NCBI RefSeq assembly: GCF_002863305.2
Contig: NZ_CP136962.1
Coordinates: 372,001-436,000 of the forward strand
Direction: 5' to 3'
Length of the DNA stretch: 64,000 nucleotides
From: Neisseria perflava
GTDB lineage: Bacteria > Pseudomonadota > Gammaproteobacteria > Burkholderiales > Neisseriaceae
Shown here: piece after piece, positions 21,184 to 32,400 of the stretch
Position numbering within the stretch: position 1 is the stretch's first letter
Layout: each line of letters begins with the position of its first letter
Program-made: the position numbers and the translations under genes
The notes under the pieces: generated by a model
The model's database searches: none
What the model saw: only the letters and a program-made list of their open reading frames with translations
What the model was told of the DNA's origin: nothing

Positions 21184-21227
21184 GGCTGCCTGAAAAGAAA
21201 ACCGATTGCTGATATTTGTCATAATTC

Positions 21228-21236
21228 TGTTATAAT
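21228..21236 (+). promoter_or_regulatory. Extended -10 promoter candidate for ubiA
   Basis: TGTTATAAT, a perfect extended -10 (TGnTATAAT), 120 bases before ubiA. A weak TTGCTG lies at 21206-21211 with a 19-base spacer. ubiA could thus be transcribed apart from the bio-ubiC operon. Confidence 0.5.
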
Positions 21237-21356
21237 ACAACAAATTAAATCGTTAAGATTCGTTTGATTTCAGACGGCAATAAATTATAATAAGAGCTAA
21301 GGCTCTAAAATGCCTTTCCTTCAGCATCAATACATATACAACGACACATTACACCA

Positions 21357-22277
21357 ATGAACATACGGCGCTTTTTCCTACAATTTTTACCGCGTTACGC
21401 TGTCGGACGGATGGTGATATACGCCAAACTGATGCGCATCGACAAACCCATTGGCACACTACTTTTGCTGTGGCCGACTTATTGGGCATTATGGATTGCG
21501 TCTAAAGGCGTTCCCGATGCGGATATTTTTATTGCTTTTACCGCAGGCACGTTTTTAATGCGCAGCGCAGGTTGCGTCGTGAATGACTTTGCCGACCGCA
21601 ATTTTGACGGCGCAGTAGAGCGCACCAAAAACCGCCCGTTTGCCAAAGGTTTGGTTTCCAAAACCGAAGCGCTGCTTTTGACCGTCATGCTGTGCCTGAT
21701 GGCGGCCTTGTGTCTGGTGCCGCTCAACCGATTTACTTGGCTGATGAGCCTTCCGGCCTTGTTCCTGGCCGTCACATATCCCTTTACCAAACGCTTTTTC
21801 CCGTTGCCGCAGTTTTATTTGGGACTGGCATTTTCGTTCGGCATTCCCATGGCCTTTGCCGCCGTGCAAGGCCGAGTGCCTCCCGAAGCGTGGCTGATGT
21901 TTACCGCCAATGCCTTATGGACGCTGGCTTACGACACGATTTATGCCATGGCGGATAAAGAAGACGATTTGAAAATCGGCATCAAAACTTCGGCAATTAC
22001 ATTTGGCCATCACGATATTACCGCCTCTATGCTTTGCCATTTTTGGTTTACCGTATTGATGGCGGTATTAGGTATTAAAATCGGCGCAACTTGGCCTTAT
22101 TGGCTGGTATTGCCGATAACCGTTTATTGGCAGTATCAGCAGTATGCCGCCATCCGTACGCGCGACCGCCAGTTGTGCTTCCAAACGTTTTTGGCCAACA
22201 ACCGCATCGGCTTAGCGTGGTTTTGCGGATTGGTCTGCCATTATTTCTGGTTGTTTTTGGTTTCCAAACTATTTTAA
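21357..22277 (+). CDS. ubiA: 4-hydroxybenzoate polyprenyltransferase
   Basis: A 306-residue inner-membrane enzyme with about eight helices that attaches the polyprenyl chain to 4-hydroxybenzoate. The first Asp-rich motif is NDFADRNFD (about 76-84), and the second is [35 protein letters not shown] is the typical N-terminal segment. It works directly after UbiC. Confidence 0.95.
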   Translation: MNIRRFFLQFLPRYAVGRMVIYAKLMRIDKPIGTLLLLWPTYWALWIASKGVPDADIFIAFTAGTFLMRSAGCVVNDFADRNFDGAVERTKNRPFAKGLVSKTEALLLTVMLCLMAALCLVPLNRFTWLMSLPALFLAVTYPFTKRFFPLPQFYLGLAFSFGIPMAFAAVQGRVPPEAWLMFTANALWTLAYDTIYAMADKEDDLKIGIKTSAITFGHHDITASMLCHFWFTVLMAVLGIKIGATWPYWLVLPITVYWQYQQYAAIRTRDRQLCFQTFLANNRIGLAWFCGLVCHYFWLFLVSKLF

Positions 22278-22311
22278 AAAAATTAGGTTGAGGCCGTCTG
22301 AAAAGAAAGGG

Positions 22312-22342
22312 AAAAGGGGTATGCCGGACATACCCCTTTTCA
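22312..22342 (+). terminator. Intrinsic terminator after ubiA
   Basis: AAAAGGGGTATG pairs perfectly with CATACCCCTTTT around a five-base loop. An uptake sequence lies just before it at 22291-22302 but takes no part in the stem, unlike most hairpins here. Confidence 0.85.
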
Positions 22343-22547
22343 TTTGAATCATAGTTTACCCGGTAATAGGATTTTTACTTTAAATTCAATATAAGCAAAC
22401 AGTTGGATTATTTTTAGCTCGTTAAAAAATATCAAAAACAACATGGAAAATGTTAGCAGGGCGAGTGTAAATTACGCCTTCAGGATTGAGATTTGCACCG
22501 ACAATCGGTACAATCCCATTGTTTTGCGACATTTAAAAGAGATACAC

Positions 22548-22997
22548 ATGAGCCTGATCGGCGAAATTTTACCTTTGTCCCATATCGTTTTGGATTTGGA
22601 AGTCAGCAGCAAAAAGCGTCTGTTTGAAGAGGCTGCACAGCTGCTGGAGAATGAAGCAGAATTACCGAATACCAACGTGTTCGACTGCCTGTTTGCCCGT
22701 GAAAAGCTTGGTTCGACCGGTTTGGGGCAGGGGGTGGCGATTCCTCACGGTCGTCACGCATGCGTGAAAAAAGCCACCGGTGCGTTTATCCGCACCAAAG
22801 AGCCGGTTGCCTTTGATGCGCCTGACGGTAAACCCGTTTCCCTGATTTTCATCCTGCTTGTGCCTGAAAACGCTACCGGCGAACATTTGGAAGTCTTGTC
22901 CAAACTGGCCGGCAGATTCTCTCAAAAAGCCGTCCGTGAAGCATTGATGGCCGCAACTTCTGCCGAAGAAGTACGCACACTTCTGACCGAAGAGTAA
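22548..22997 (+). CDS. ptsN: Nitrogen-PTS EIIA (PtsN)
   Basis: 149 residues from 22548; the longer frame upstream gives an atypical tail. PTS EIIA domain with the phosphorylated His67 in QGVAIPHGRH. It takes phosphate from the PTS phosphocarrier and regulates rather than transports sugar. It lies three bases before hprK, the usual beta-proteobacterial order, so the two are cotranscribed with rapZ. Confidence 0.93.
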   Translation: MSLIGEILPLSHIVLDLEVSSKKRLFEEAAQLLENEAELPNTNVFDCLFAREKLGSTGLGQGVAIPHGRHACVKKATGAFIRTKEPVAFDAPDGKPVSLIFILLVPENATGEHLEVLSKLAGRFSQKAVREALMAATSAEEVRTLLTEE

Positions 22998-23000
22998 TTC

Positions 23001-23963
23001 ATGCCCAGCATATCCGTCCGCCGCCTGTTTTCCGACAATCAGCACAAACTCGAACTTGCTTGGGCTGCCGGCAATTCTGGCGCGGACAACCGTATCGGTG
23101 TCGAAGCCGATAAACCCGTCTTGGCCTTGGTCGGCCACTTAAACTTTATCCATCCCAACCAAATTCAAGTTGTCGGCGTAGCTGAAGCCGAATATTTGCG
23201 CCGCTTGGAGTCGGGCGAGCTCAACTACGATTTCGGAGAGCTTTTCGACATCCCCATGTCTTTGGTTATCGTCGCCAACGGCTTGCCGGTTTCGCCCAAA
23301 TTGCGCGATTATTGCCATACCAACAGTATCCCCTTACTGACTTCTAAACAGGAAAGCCCGCACCTGATGGACGTTTTGCGGATTTATCTGCAACGGACAT
23401 TGGCAACTTCCACCATCAAGCACGGCGTATTTTTGGATGTATTTGAAGTGGGCGTACTCATTACCGGACAATCCGGCTTGGGTAAGAGCGAATTGGCATT
23501 GGAGCTGATTTCGCGCGGCCACAGCCTGATTGCCGATGATGCGGTCGAGCTCTTCCGTACTGGCCCGGAAATGTTGGAAGGCCGTTGCCCGCCGATGCTG
23601 CGTGATTTCCTCGAAGTACGTGGCTTGGGCATACTCAATATCCGCCATATTTTTGGCGAGACCTCTATCCGTCCGAAAAAAATCCTCCAGCTGATTATTA
23701 ATTTGGTTCCGGCCGACGACGGATACATGAAACAACTCGATCGATTGAGTATCCGTACCGAAACAGAGTCTATCCTCAACGTCAGCATCCGTTCCGTTAC
23801 CCTGCCTGTTGCAATCGGTCGAAACTTAGCAGTATTGGTTGAAGCTGCAGTGCGCAATTACATCCTTCAATTGCGCGGTAAAGACAGCACCAAAGAATTC
23901 CTCGAACGCCATCAAACACAACTCAAAGAAAACGAACAAAACCATGAAAATCGTCCTGATTAG
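23001..23963 (+). CDS. hprK: HPr kinase/phosphorylase
   Basis: 320 residues. A bifunctional enzyme that phosphorylates HPr on serine and reverses this. The P-loop is GQSGLGKSE (156-164) and the signature [16 protein letters not shown] lies near residue 210. The N-terminal DRTGG-like domain is present. Linked to ptsN and rapZ as in other Neisseria, where a complete sugar PTS is usually lacking, so its role is regulatory. Confidence 0.96.
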   Translation: MPSISVRRLFSDNQHKLELAWAAGNSGADNRIGVEADKPVLALVGHLNFIHPNQIQVVGVAEAEYLRRLESGELNYDFGELFDIPMSLVIVANGLPVSPKLRDYCHTNSIPLLTSKQESPHLMDVLRIYLQRTLATSTIKHGVFLDVFEVGVLITGQSGLGKSELALELISRGHSLIADDAVELFRTGPEMLEGRCPPMLRDFLEVRGLGILNIRHIFGETSIRPKKILQLIINLVPADDGYMKQLDRLSIRTETESILNVSIRSVTLPVAIGRNLAVLVEAAVRNYILQLRGKDSTKEFLERHQTQLKENEQNHENRPD

Positions 23964-24798
23964 CGGCTTATCCGGCTCAGGAAAATCCGTAGCCCTCAAG
24001 CAGCTTGAAGATTTGGGCTATTACTGTGTCGATAACCTTCCTTTGGAAATGCTTCCGTCGTTGGTCTCGCTCCATATCGAACGTGCCGATGAAACCAAAC
24101 TCGGTGTCAGCGTTGACATCCGTTCCGGTATCAATATTCAGGAAGCGCAAGAGCAAATCCAATATTTGCGTCATGAAGGGCATCAAGTCGAAGTCCTCTT
24201 TATTGAAGCGGAAGAGGGTGTGTTGGTTCGCCGCTTCTCAGAAACCCGCCGCGGACACCCTTTGTCCGGCCATAATCTGACCTTGTTGGAAAGCCTGCAA
24301 AAAGAACGCGAGTGGCTCTTCCCACTTAGAGACATCGCATATTGCATCGATACGTCCAAAATGAATGCGCAGCAGCTGCGTTATGCCGTACAACAATGGC
24401 TCAATATTGAACGTGTCGGTTTGCTGGTCATTCTTGAATCCTTTGGTTTCAAATATGGCGTCCCCAACAATGCCGACTTTATGTTTGATATGCGCAGCCT
24501 GCCCAATCCGTATTACGATCCGGAATTACGCCCCTTTACCGGCATGGATAAGCCTATTCAAGATTATTTGGGCCAGCAGCCGTTGGCTCAAGAAATGGTT
24601 GATGACATCGACCATTTTATTAGCCGCTGGTTGCCGCGCCTGCAACAAGAGAGCCGCAGTTATGTAACGATTGCCATCGGTTGTACCGGCGGTCAGCACC
24701 GCTCCGTTTATGTTGTGGAAAAACTGGCCGAACGCCTCAAAGGCCGTTACGAACTCCTTGTCCGCCATCGTCAGGCACAAAGCTTGGCAGGACGCTAA
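23944..24798 (+). CDS. rapZ: RapZ-family nucleotide-binding protein (RNase adapter)
   Basis: 284 residues from the ATG at 23944, which overlaps the last 20 bases of hprK. P-loop GLSGSGKS (8-15), Walker B region [26 protein letters not shown], and the C-terminal domain with [18 protein letters not shown] and [11 protein letters not shown]. In enterobacteria RapZ guides RNase E to a small RNA controlling glucosamine-6-phosphate synthase; whether that holds here is unknown. Confidence 0.94.
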   Translation: MKIVLISGLSGSGKSVALKQLEDLGYYCVDNLPLEMLPSLVSLHIERADETKLGVSVDIRSGINIQEAQEQIQYLRHEGHQVEVLFIEAEEGVLVRRFSETRRGHPLSGHNLTLLESLQKEREWLFPLRDIAYCIDTSKMNAQQLRYAVQQWLNIERVGLLVILESFGFKYGVPNNADFMFDMRSLPNPYYDPELRPFTGMDKPIQDYLGQQPLAQEMVDDIDHFISRWLPRLQQESRSYVTIAIGCTGGQHRSVYVVEKLAERLKGRYELLVRHRQAQSLAGR

Positions 24799-24832
24799 CT
24801 TGCCGTTTCAGACGGCCTCAAAGGAAGAAACC

Positions 24833-25069
24833 ATGAAAAAAATCAGTCTGACCGCATTATCCCTGCTTATCTTAACCGCCTGTGCAACAGAGCCTGTCAC
24901 TGCTTACCGTTGGCACCGCACCGGCGCGAGCGAAGCTGAAGTTTCCCGCCAAATCAATACCTGCAAATCACAAGTTCAAAATGGAACAAAACGTGGAAAT
25001 ACATCCAAGACGTTTGAGCAATGTATGGATGAGGCAGGTTATTACAGCTATGAACATGGCAACCTCTAA
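24833..25069 (+). CDS. Small lipoprotein, function unknown
   Basis: 78 residues. A lipoprotein signal ends LTAC (Cys17). The mature protein is short, with two further cysteines (INTCKSQ, FEQCMDEAGYY). A good GGAAG ribosome site precedes the ATG at 24833. It follows rapZ by 34 bp with an uptake sequence between them. The layout is like small periplasmic lipoproteins of Neisseria. Confidence 0.78.
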   Translation: MKKISLTALSLLILTACATEPVTAYRWHRTGASEAEVSRQINTCKSQVQNGTKRGNTSKTFEQCMDEAGYYSYEHGNL

Positions 25070-25097
25070 ATCCTGATTGACCGATTATCCCAATACC

Positions 25098-25136
25098 GAG
25101 GCCGTCTGAAAAACAATGATTTTTCAGACGGCCTCA
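25098..25136 (+). terminator. Uptake-sequence hairpin after small lipoprotein gene
   Basis: GAGGCCGTCTGAAAAA and TTTTTCAGACGGCCTC with a short loop, between the lipoprotein gene and rbgA. Confidence 0.75.
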
Positions 25137-25162
25137 GATACGAATAGAAAGAATAAAAAGAC

Positions 25163-26104
25163 ATGGCTATCCAATGGTTTCCCGGCCACATGAACAAGGC
25201 AAAAAAAGCCATTGCCGAACGCATTAAAAGCGTTGATATGGTGATTGAGATGTTGGACGCGCGTATGCCTGCTTCCAGCGAAAACCCTTTGCTTGCCCAG
25301 TTGTCCAAAGGCAAGCCTAAACTCAAAATCTTAAACAAGCAAGACCTTGCCGATCCCGAGCGCACCAAAGTTTGGCTCGAACACTACAACAGCCGCCAAG
25401 ATACCCGCGCCATTGCGCTTGATTCTTCCGAAACCGGCGCGCATGGCAAAATTACCCAAGCCTGCCGCGCCATGATTCCGCATCGCCAAGGTATCGAGAA
25501 GCCGCTGCGTGTCCTGATTTGCGGCATTCCCAATGTCGGCAAATCCACCTTGATTAACGGCATGATCGGCAAAAAATCTGCCAAAACCGGTAACGAACCC
25601 GGTATTACCAAAGCCGAACAGCGCCTTTTCCTTGCCGACGATTTCTGGCTTTACGATACCCCGGGTATGTTGTGGCCAAAAATTATCGTCGAAGAAGGCG
25701 GCTACAACCTTGCGGCCGGCGGTGCAGTTGGACGCAACGCGCTGGACGAAGAAGAAGTGGCGCTTGAACTTTTGGATTACCTCCGCCGCCATTATCTGGC
25801 TTTGTTGCAAGAGCGCTATCAAGCCGACAAAGATCCAAGCAGCCATTGGGATGATACTTCTTGGCTGGAGTGGATTGCCAAAAAACGCGGTGCGGTTTTG
25901 AGTGGTGGACGAGTCAATTACCAAAAAGCCGCTGAAAATATCCTGACTGATTTCCGCGAAGGCAAAATCGGCAGAATCACGTTGGAAACGCCAAATCAAT
26001 GGGAGGCTTGGCTGAAAAAAGCCAGACAGAAAGAGGCCGAACTCAAAGCCATTCGTGAAGCCAGAAAGGCGGAAAGAAAAGGGCAGCAGCCTTCAGCCGA
26101 TTAA
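25163..26104 (+). CDS. rbgA: Ribosome biogenesis GTPase YlqF/RbgA
   Basis: A 313-residue circularly permuted GTPase that helps mature the large ribosomal subunit. G-motifs are in permuted order: G4 NKQDL (about 57-61), G1 GIPNVGKSTLIN (about 119-130), then G3 DTPGMLWP. It opens with the family start WFPGHMNKAKKAI, and the basic C-terminal tail is rich in Lys, Arg and Glu. Confidence 0.95.
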   Translation: MAIQWFPGHMNKAKKAIAERIKSVDMVIEMLDARMPASSENPLLAQLSKGKPKLKILNKQDLADPERTKVWLEHYNSRQDTRAIALDSSETGAHGKITQACRAMIPHRQGIEKPLRVLICGIPNVGKSTLINGMIGKKSAKTGNEPGITKAEQRLFLADDFWLYDTPGMLWPKIIVEEGGYNLAAGGAVGRNALDEEEVALELLDYLRRHYLALLQERYQADKDPSSHWDDTSWLEWIAKKRGAVLSGGRVNYQKAAENILTDFREGKIGRITLETPNQWEAWLKKARQKEAELKAIREARKAERKGQQPSAD

Positions 26105-26107
26105 TAT

Positions 26108-26144
26108 AAAAGGCCGTCTGAAATCTATTTTCAGACGGCCTTTT
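26108..26144. terminator. Uptake-sequence hairpin between rbgA and the LolA-like gene
   Basis: AAAAGGCCGTCTGAAA and TTTCAGACGGCCTTTT between convergent genes. Confidence 0.85.
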
Positions 26145-26159
26145 GTTGGGATAGACAAT

Positions 26160-26753
26160 TTAGAGGGCGGTACGGCTGAAGCTATCCAGAGCTTTATCGG
26201 TTTGGATTTGGTTGAACTGCATGATGGTTTTGTCGCCTTGCTTTTCGTCCAATTCGATTTTACGCACCAGCGTATCGCCGTTGATTTCGATACGGTTGAA
26301 GATTTGGCGGGTAATGGCGGTTTTCGGAGTCAGGGTCAACGTCCATTTTTTCTCGTTGCCGTTTAATTTCAAATCAAATTGTTTTTCCAAACCTTGGGTA
26401 TTGCCGCCCAAAAGGTCGAGGAAGAGTTTGATTTGGCGGCTTTGGCCGTTGAGTTTGCTGGCATTTGGGTTGACCCATTGGCTGCCGTTCCATTGCATGA
26501 TGCCGTCTGAACGCACGCGCAGGGTGGTTTCAAATGGTTTTTGCATTTTCCAGAGCAGGCCTTTTTGTGGGACAAGGGTAAAGCTGCCGCTGGTGGTCAT
26601 GGGTTTGCTGAGGGATTTGAGCTGGCGTTGTTGGACAAAATTGCCTTGCACGTTTTGCGGTTTTTGCAGGGTTTGTGCCAATTCGGCAGGGGAAAATGCC
26701 CACAAAGCCGGAGTGCTGATGAGGAGAGTAAGAGAAAGAATGGTTTTTTTCAT
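26160..26753 (-). CDS. LolA-like outer-membrane carrier protein (aryl polyene cluster type)
   Basis: 197 residues with a cleavable signal peptide ending ALWA|F. The mature protein fits the LolA-like family found in aryl polyene clusters: VQGNFVQQRQLKSLSKPMTTSGSF and GLLWKMQKPFETTLRV. It is too divergent to be the housekeeping LolA. Its likely job is to carry the hydrophobic pigment lipid or precursor across the periplasm together with the MMPL exporter 6 kb away. It is separated from the rest of the pigment genes by icd. Confidence 0.82.
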   Translation of the reverse strand: MKKTILSLTLLISTPALWAFSPAELAQTLQKPQNVQGNFVQQRQLKSLSKPMTTSGSFTLVPQKGLLWKMQKPFETTLRVRSDGIMQWNGSQWVNPNASKLNGQSRQIKLFLDLLGGNTQGLEKQFDLKLNGNEKKWTLTLTPKTAITRQIFNRIEINGDTLVRKIELDEKQGDKTIMQFNQIQTDKALDSFSRTAL

Positions 26754-26770
26754 TGTGTTTCCATAAGGTT

Positions 26771-26800
26771 GAGGCCGTCTGAAAGTTCAGACGGCCTTTT
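26771..26800 (-). terminator. Uptake-sequence hairpin after icd
   Basis: GAGGCCGTCTGAAA and TTCAGACGGCCTTTT, 10 bp beyond the icd stop and upstream of the LolA-like gene. Confidence 0.75.
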
Positions 26801-26810
26801 ATTGCTTTAA

Positions 26811-29093
<2,283 letters not shown>

Positions 29094-29169
29094 CTAAGCC
29101 TATTATGGCATATTTCGGCGGATTTGGTTGTTGTTTTGATGTTATTGTTTTTTAAGTTGCGGAAAAGAA

Positions 29170-29194
29170 AAAGGCCGTCTGAAAAGACAGCCTA
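29170..29194 (-). terminator. Uptake-type hairpin after ketosynthase gene
   Basis: On the minus strand AGGCTGTCT pairs with AGACGGCCT (one G-T pair) around four bases and is followed by T-rich sequence. Only one arm is a perfect uptake sequence. Confidence 0.65.
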
Positions 29195-29205
29195 AATATA
29201 AGGAC

Positions 29206-30408
29206 TTATCCGATAATCAAAACAGCATTGCTGCCGCCGAAGGCAAATGATGAGCTGGCGGCAATGCGTTTTTCAGACGGCCAGCGGCTGTTTTCGTCGG
29301 TCAAAGCGATGTTGGGCAGCTCGGAATCGGGTACGTTGTCCCATTGTTGCGGCGGCAGTTTGCCTTCCGGATTGTATTGGCGGTTGACCATCAACCAAGC
29401 AAATGCGGCTTCAATCGCACCGGCTGCACCCAAGGTATGACCGGTAGACGGCTTGGTTGACGTGCAAAGGGTGTGGCTGCCAAACACTTCGGCAACGGCT
29501 CGGCTTTCCATGCTGTCGTTGTGCTGCGTGCCGGTGCCGTGCAGATTGATCCAGCCGATCTCTTCCGCTTTCAAGCCGGCTTTATCCAAAGCAGCCTGAA
29601 AAGATTGGGCTGCACCCAAACCATCGGGGCGGGGCGAAGACATATGGTAAGCATCGCTGCTTGCGCCGTAGCCGAGCAACTGCATTTCGCCGTCAAAATC
29701 CGCATCACGCGTCATCACGAAAAATGCGGCCGCTTCACCGATATTAATGCCGTTGCGGTTGGCGGAAAAAGGCTTGGCGATGCCGTCTGAAAGCACTTCC
29801 AAAGAGGCAAAACCATTAATCGTCAGCGGTGAAAGCGTATCCGCGCCGCCGCAAATCACGGCATCACACAATCCGGCACGAAGCAGCCGGGCTGCGCTGA
29901 TAAGGGCGCGTGCGCCGGAAGTGCAGGCGGTGGAGACGGTATAGCGCAAGCCGTCCAGACCGTAAACTTGGGCAATAAATTCGGAGGGCGAAGCCATGGT
30001 GTGTTGCAGCTGTTTGAACGAAACATCCGTCCACTCACCACCTTGGACAACGTGTTGGAACAAAGGGATATTTTCATCTGCGCCACTGGTGGACGTACCG
30101 GTAACGACAGCAACCCTTTCTTTGCCGTAACGGGCAATGGCCGTCTGAATCAGTCCGTCTATTTGCGAAAGCGCGTGCAGGATAAGCTGGTTGTTGCGGC
30201 TGCGATGCGCTTCAGGAATGCTATCGGGCAGAGGCATCAGGGTTTCTTTGACTGCACCAAAAGCATGCGTTTTGCCTTTTACCCATTGGTCTGAAAAAGT
30301 CAGGGGTGTGTTTTCAGACGGCGTGAGTAAGGAATCGGCATGAACTTGCAAGCCGCTGCCCAATGCGCTGGTCAGTGCCGGACGGCTGAGATAAACAGGA
30401 GTATTCAT
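29206..30408 (-). CDS. Beta-ketoacyl-ACP synthase (aryl polyene type)
   Basis: A 400-residue thiolase-fold condensing enzyme. The catalytic triad is Cys162 (VSTACTSGARAL), His290 (NLHGTGTQHND) and His324 (KPSTGHTLGAAG), so it should be active. It differs from housekeeping FabF and lies at the end of a minus-strand pigment operon, three bases after the DUF3261 gene. Expected role: chain extension or initiation in aryl polyene synthesis. No acyl carrier protein gene lies nearby. Confidence 0.9.
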   Translation of the reverse strand: MNTPVYLSRPALTSALGSGLQVHADSLLTPSENTPLTFSDQWVKGKTHAFGAVKETLMPLPDSIPEAHRSRNNQLILHALSQIDGLIQTAIARYGKERVAVVTGTSTSGADENIPLFQHVVQGGEWTDVSFKQLQHTMASPSEFIAQVYGLDGLRYTVSTACTSGARALISAARLLRAGLCDAVICGGADTLSPLTINGFASLEVLSDGIAKPFSANRNGINIGEAAAFFVMTRDADFDGEMQLLGYGASSDAYHMSSPRPDGLGAAQSFQAALDKAGLKAEEIGWINLHGTGTQHNDSMESRAVAEVFGSHTLCTSTKPSTGHTLGAAGAIEAAFAWLMVNRQYNPEGKLPPQQWDNVPDSELPNIALTDENSRWPSEKRIAASSSFAFGGSNAVLIIG

Positions 30409-30411
30409 GAA

Positions 30412-30930
30412 TTAGTCTTCTGCAATCGGGCTGACCGTCCAGAAAGTTTGGTCGGGGAAGCCGATGAGGAATTGTTCGGAATGGTGGGCGACACACCACA
30501 AATCACGCTCGCGGTAGCTGAACACCGCACCTTTGCCGTCAGGGCAGAAGCCTTGATGGGAGGCGTTTTGTTGGCGTGCTTCAGGGTAAAGCGTGGCGGC
30601 GTGTTCGGCGGCCAAAAGCGGCAACAAGGCGGCAAACAGTCGGCGCGAAGAGGCATTGGGCATCACAAAGCCGTCATTTTTCCAGCCTTTGGTGTTGACC
30701 GATTGACGAGATACCGGTGCCCCCAGTGCATCGGTTTGGACAAAGCGAATGCCGTCTGAATGAGGTTCGACTGCCAAGAGATTGGTTTGAACGGTTTGCC
30801 CCGCCGCATTGGTCTGCTCAAGTTTGAACCATTGGCCTTCTTTGGAAAGCGGCGGCAGCGTTTGCGGATGGGGGAGCGAGGTCGCGCATGCGGAAAGCAG
30901 CAGTGCGGCAAGCAAAGGGATAAATCGCAT
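30412..30930 (-). CDS. DUF3261 lipoprotein (aryl polyene cluster)
   Basis: 172 residues with a lipoprotein signal ending LSAC (Cys15). The mature part fits DUF3261, a family largely confined to aryl polyene pigment clusters (GIRFVQTDALGAPVSRQ, then RRLFAALLPLLAAEH). Probably anchored in the envelope to help place or export the lipid-linked pigment. Transcribed with the ketosynthase gene. Confidence 0.85.
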   Translation of the reverse strand: MRFIPLLAALLLSACATSLPHPQTLPPLSKEGQWFKLEQTNAAGQTVQTNLLAVEPHSDGIRFVQTDALGAPVSRQSVNTKGWKNDGFVMPNASSRRLFAALLPLLAAEHAATLYPEARQQNASHQGFCPDGKGAVFSYRERDLWCVAHHSEQFLIGFPDQTFWTVSPIAED

Positions 30931-30974
30931 AAGGTTTTATCTATCGGTCAAAATATTTAATGGTGTGGATGAAG

Positions 30975-31016
30975 TTTCAGACGGCCTGTTCTGTTTTCAG
31001 TCTAGGTCGTCTGAAA
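30975..31016 (-). terminator. Mixed-dialect uptake hairpin between halogenase-like and DUF3261 genes
   Basis: One arm is the AG uptake sequence (30976-30987 reads TTCAGACGGCCT), the other AGGTCGTCTGAA (31004-31015), the dialect known from the N. mucosa/sicca group. They pair with one G-T. It may be a weak terminator or only paired uptake sites inside the operon. Confidence 0.5.
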
Positions 31017-31027
31017 GGCATTCGTCC

Positions 31028-32266
31028 TTATTCTACCTTCAAATCGCCCACCAATGCGGCAAGTGTGGACAAGCGTTGCTCGGATTTTTCCACGAATGGA
31101 TTGTTCGTGTCCCAAGCGTAGCCTGCCAGAATAGACGAAATCATACGGCTGATTTCAGGACTGCGGTTAGGCGCGTAGATGGCATTTTGGAAGCGGAAAT
31201 CGTACCAACCGTTTACATAAGTACGGAACGCGTTCACGCCGATCATCAGTTGGTCGGCAAATTCGGTTTGCCAATCGACGGCTTCGCCTTTGAGCTGTTT
31301 GCCCAACAAATCGGCAGCCAGTTTGGCAGAGTGCAGGGCAATGGTCACGCCGGAGGAGAAGACTGGGTCGAGGAATTCGGCGGCGTTGCCCAAAAGTGCG
31401 AAATGTTTGCCGTATAAGGTTTTTACGTTGGCAGAGTAGCCTTGGATAGAGCGGAACGGAAAGTCGTTTTCCCAAACGGCTTTATCCAAAATTTCCGCCA
31501 GCATCGGGCATTCGTACACAAATTTTTTCAACACGGCTTCTGATTCGCCGACCAGTTTGTCGGGCGTGCCGACAACGCCGATGGAGCAGCGGTTGTCGCC
31601 GAAAGGAATCAGCCAAATCCAGACATCGCGATGTTCAGGATGCGTGTTGATCAGGATTTTGTTGCGGTCGAATTTCGGGCTGGTGATGTTGTCGTCAATA
31701 TGCGTGAAGTGGGCTTGGCGCGGAGGCAGCTCGGACGGGCTTTCCAAATCTAAAAGGCGGGGCAGGACACGGCCGTAACCGCTGGCATCCAAAACGAATT
31801 TGGCAGTCAGTTCATAGTTTTCGCCTGTATCGGTTGCAACGCTCAAACGTGCCATATCGCCACTGTTGTCAAACGCGGTTACGCCATGTCCGAAGCGGAC
31901 ATCGACACCTTGTTTTGCCGCTTCATCAATCAGGATTTTGTCGAAGATGCCGCGGCGCACTTGATAAATAGTGCCGGGGCCGTCTGAAAATTTTTCAGTA
32001 AAGTTGAAATCTGTGTAACGGCTGCCCCATGAAAACGCAGCACCGTCTTTAAATTGAAAGCTGGGCTCGGCATGCACTGCGTCGGCAAAACCGGCTTCTT
32101 CCAACATTTCCATGCAATGCGGCAACAGGCTTTCGCCGATGACAAAGCGCGGGAAATGTTGTTTTTCCAATACGCAAACTTTAAAGCCTTGTTTGTTCAG
32201 CAAAGCAGAAGCAACCGAACCTGAAGGGCCTGCGCCGATAACGGCAACGTCAAATTCTACGGACAT
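31028..32266 (-). CDS. Flavin-dependent halogenase-like oxidoreductase
   Basis: 412 residues. The FAD-binding GxGxxG is GAGPSG (11-16). It carries the halogenase motif WxWxIP as WIWLIP (216-221) and a segment QFKDGAAFSWG in which Lys73 lies where phenolic-substrate halogenases have their catalytic lysine. The later GNAAEFLDPVFSSGV segment is also typical. Family knowledge suggests chlorination or bromination of an aryl ring, with reduced flavin from a separate reductase. In a pigment operon the likely substrate is the aryl head of the polyene; a plain oxidoreductase role cannot be excluded. Confidence 0.82.
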   Translation of the reverse strand: MSVEFDVAVIGAGPSGSVASALLNKQGFKVCVLEKQHFPRFVIGESLLPHCMEMLEEAGFADAVHAEPSFQFKDGAAFSWGSRYTDFNFTEKFSDGPGTIYQVRRGIFDKILIDEAAKQGVDVRFGHGVTAFDNSGDMARLSVATDTGENYELTAKFVLDASGYGRVLPRLLDLESPSELPPRQAHFTHIDDNITSPKFDRNKILINTHPEHRDVWIWLIPFGDNRCSIGVVGTPDKLVGESEAVLKKFVYECPMLAEILDKAVWENDFPFRSIQGYSANVKTLYGKHFALLGNAAEFLDPVFSSGVTIALHSAKLAADLLGKQLKGEAVDWQTEFADQLMIGVNAFRTYVNGWYDFRFQNAIYAPNRSPEISRMISSILAGYAWDTNNPFVEKSEQRLSTLAALVGDLKVE

Positions 32267-32400
32267 TTGAAAATACCTTTGATTTTAATGATAAATAATG
32301 TTTAAACCAGCGTCTGAAGTTTTTCAGACGGCCTCTTACAACGTGACGATAGAAGTTGAAACAAAATATCGCTTCAATTTCAATCGTCTTTATTTTTTGT

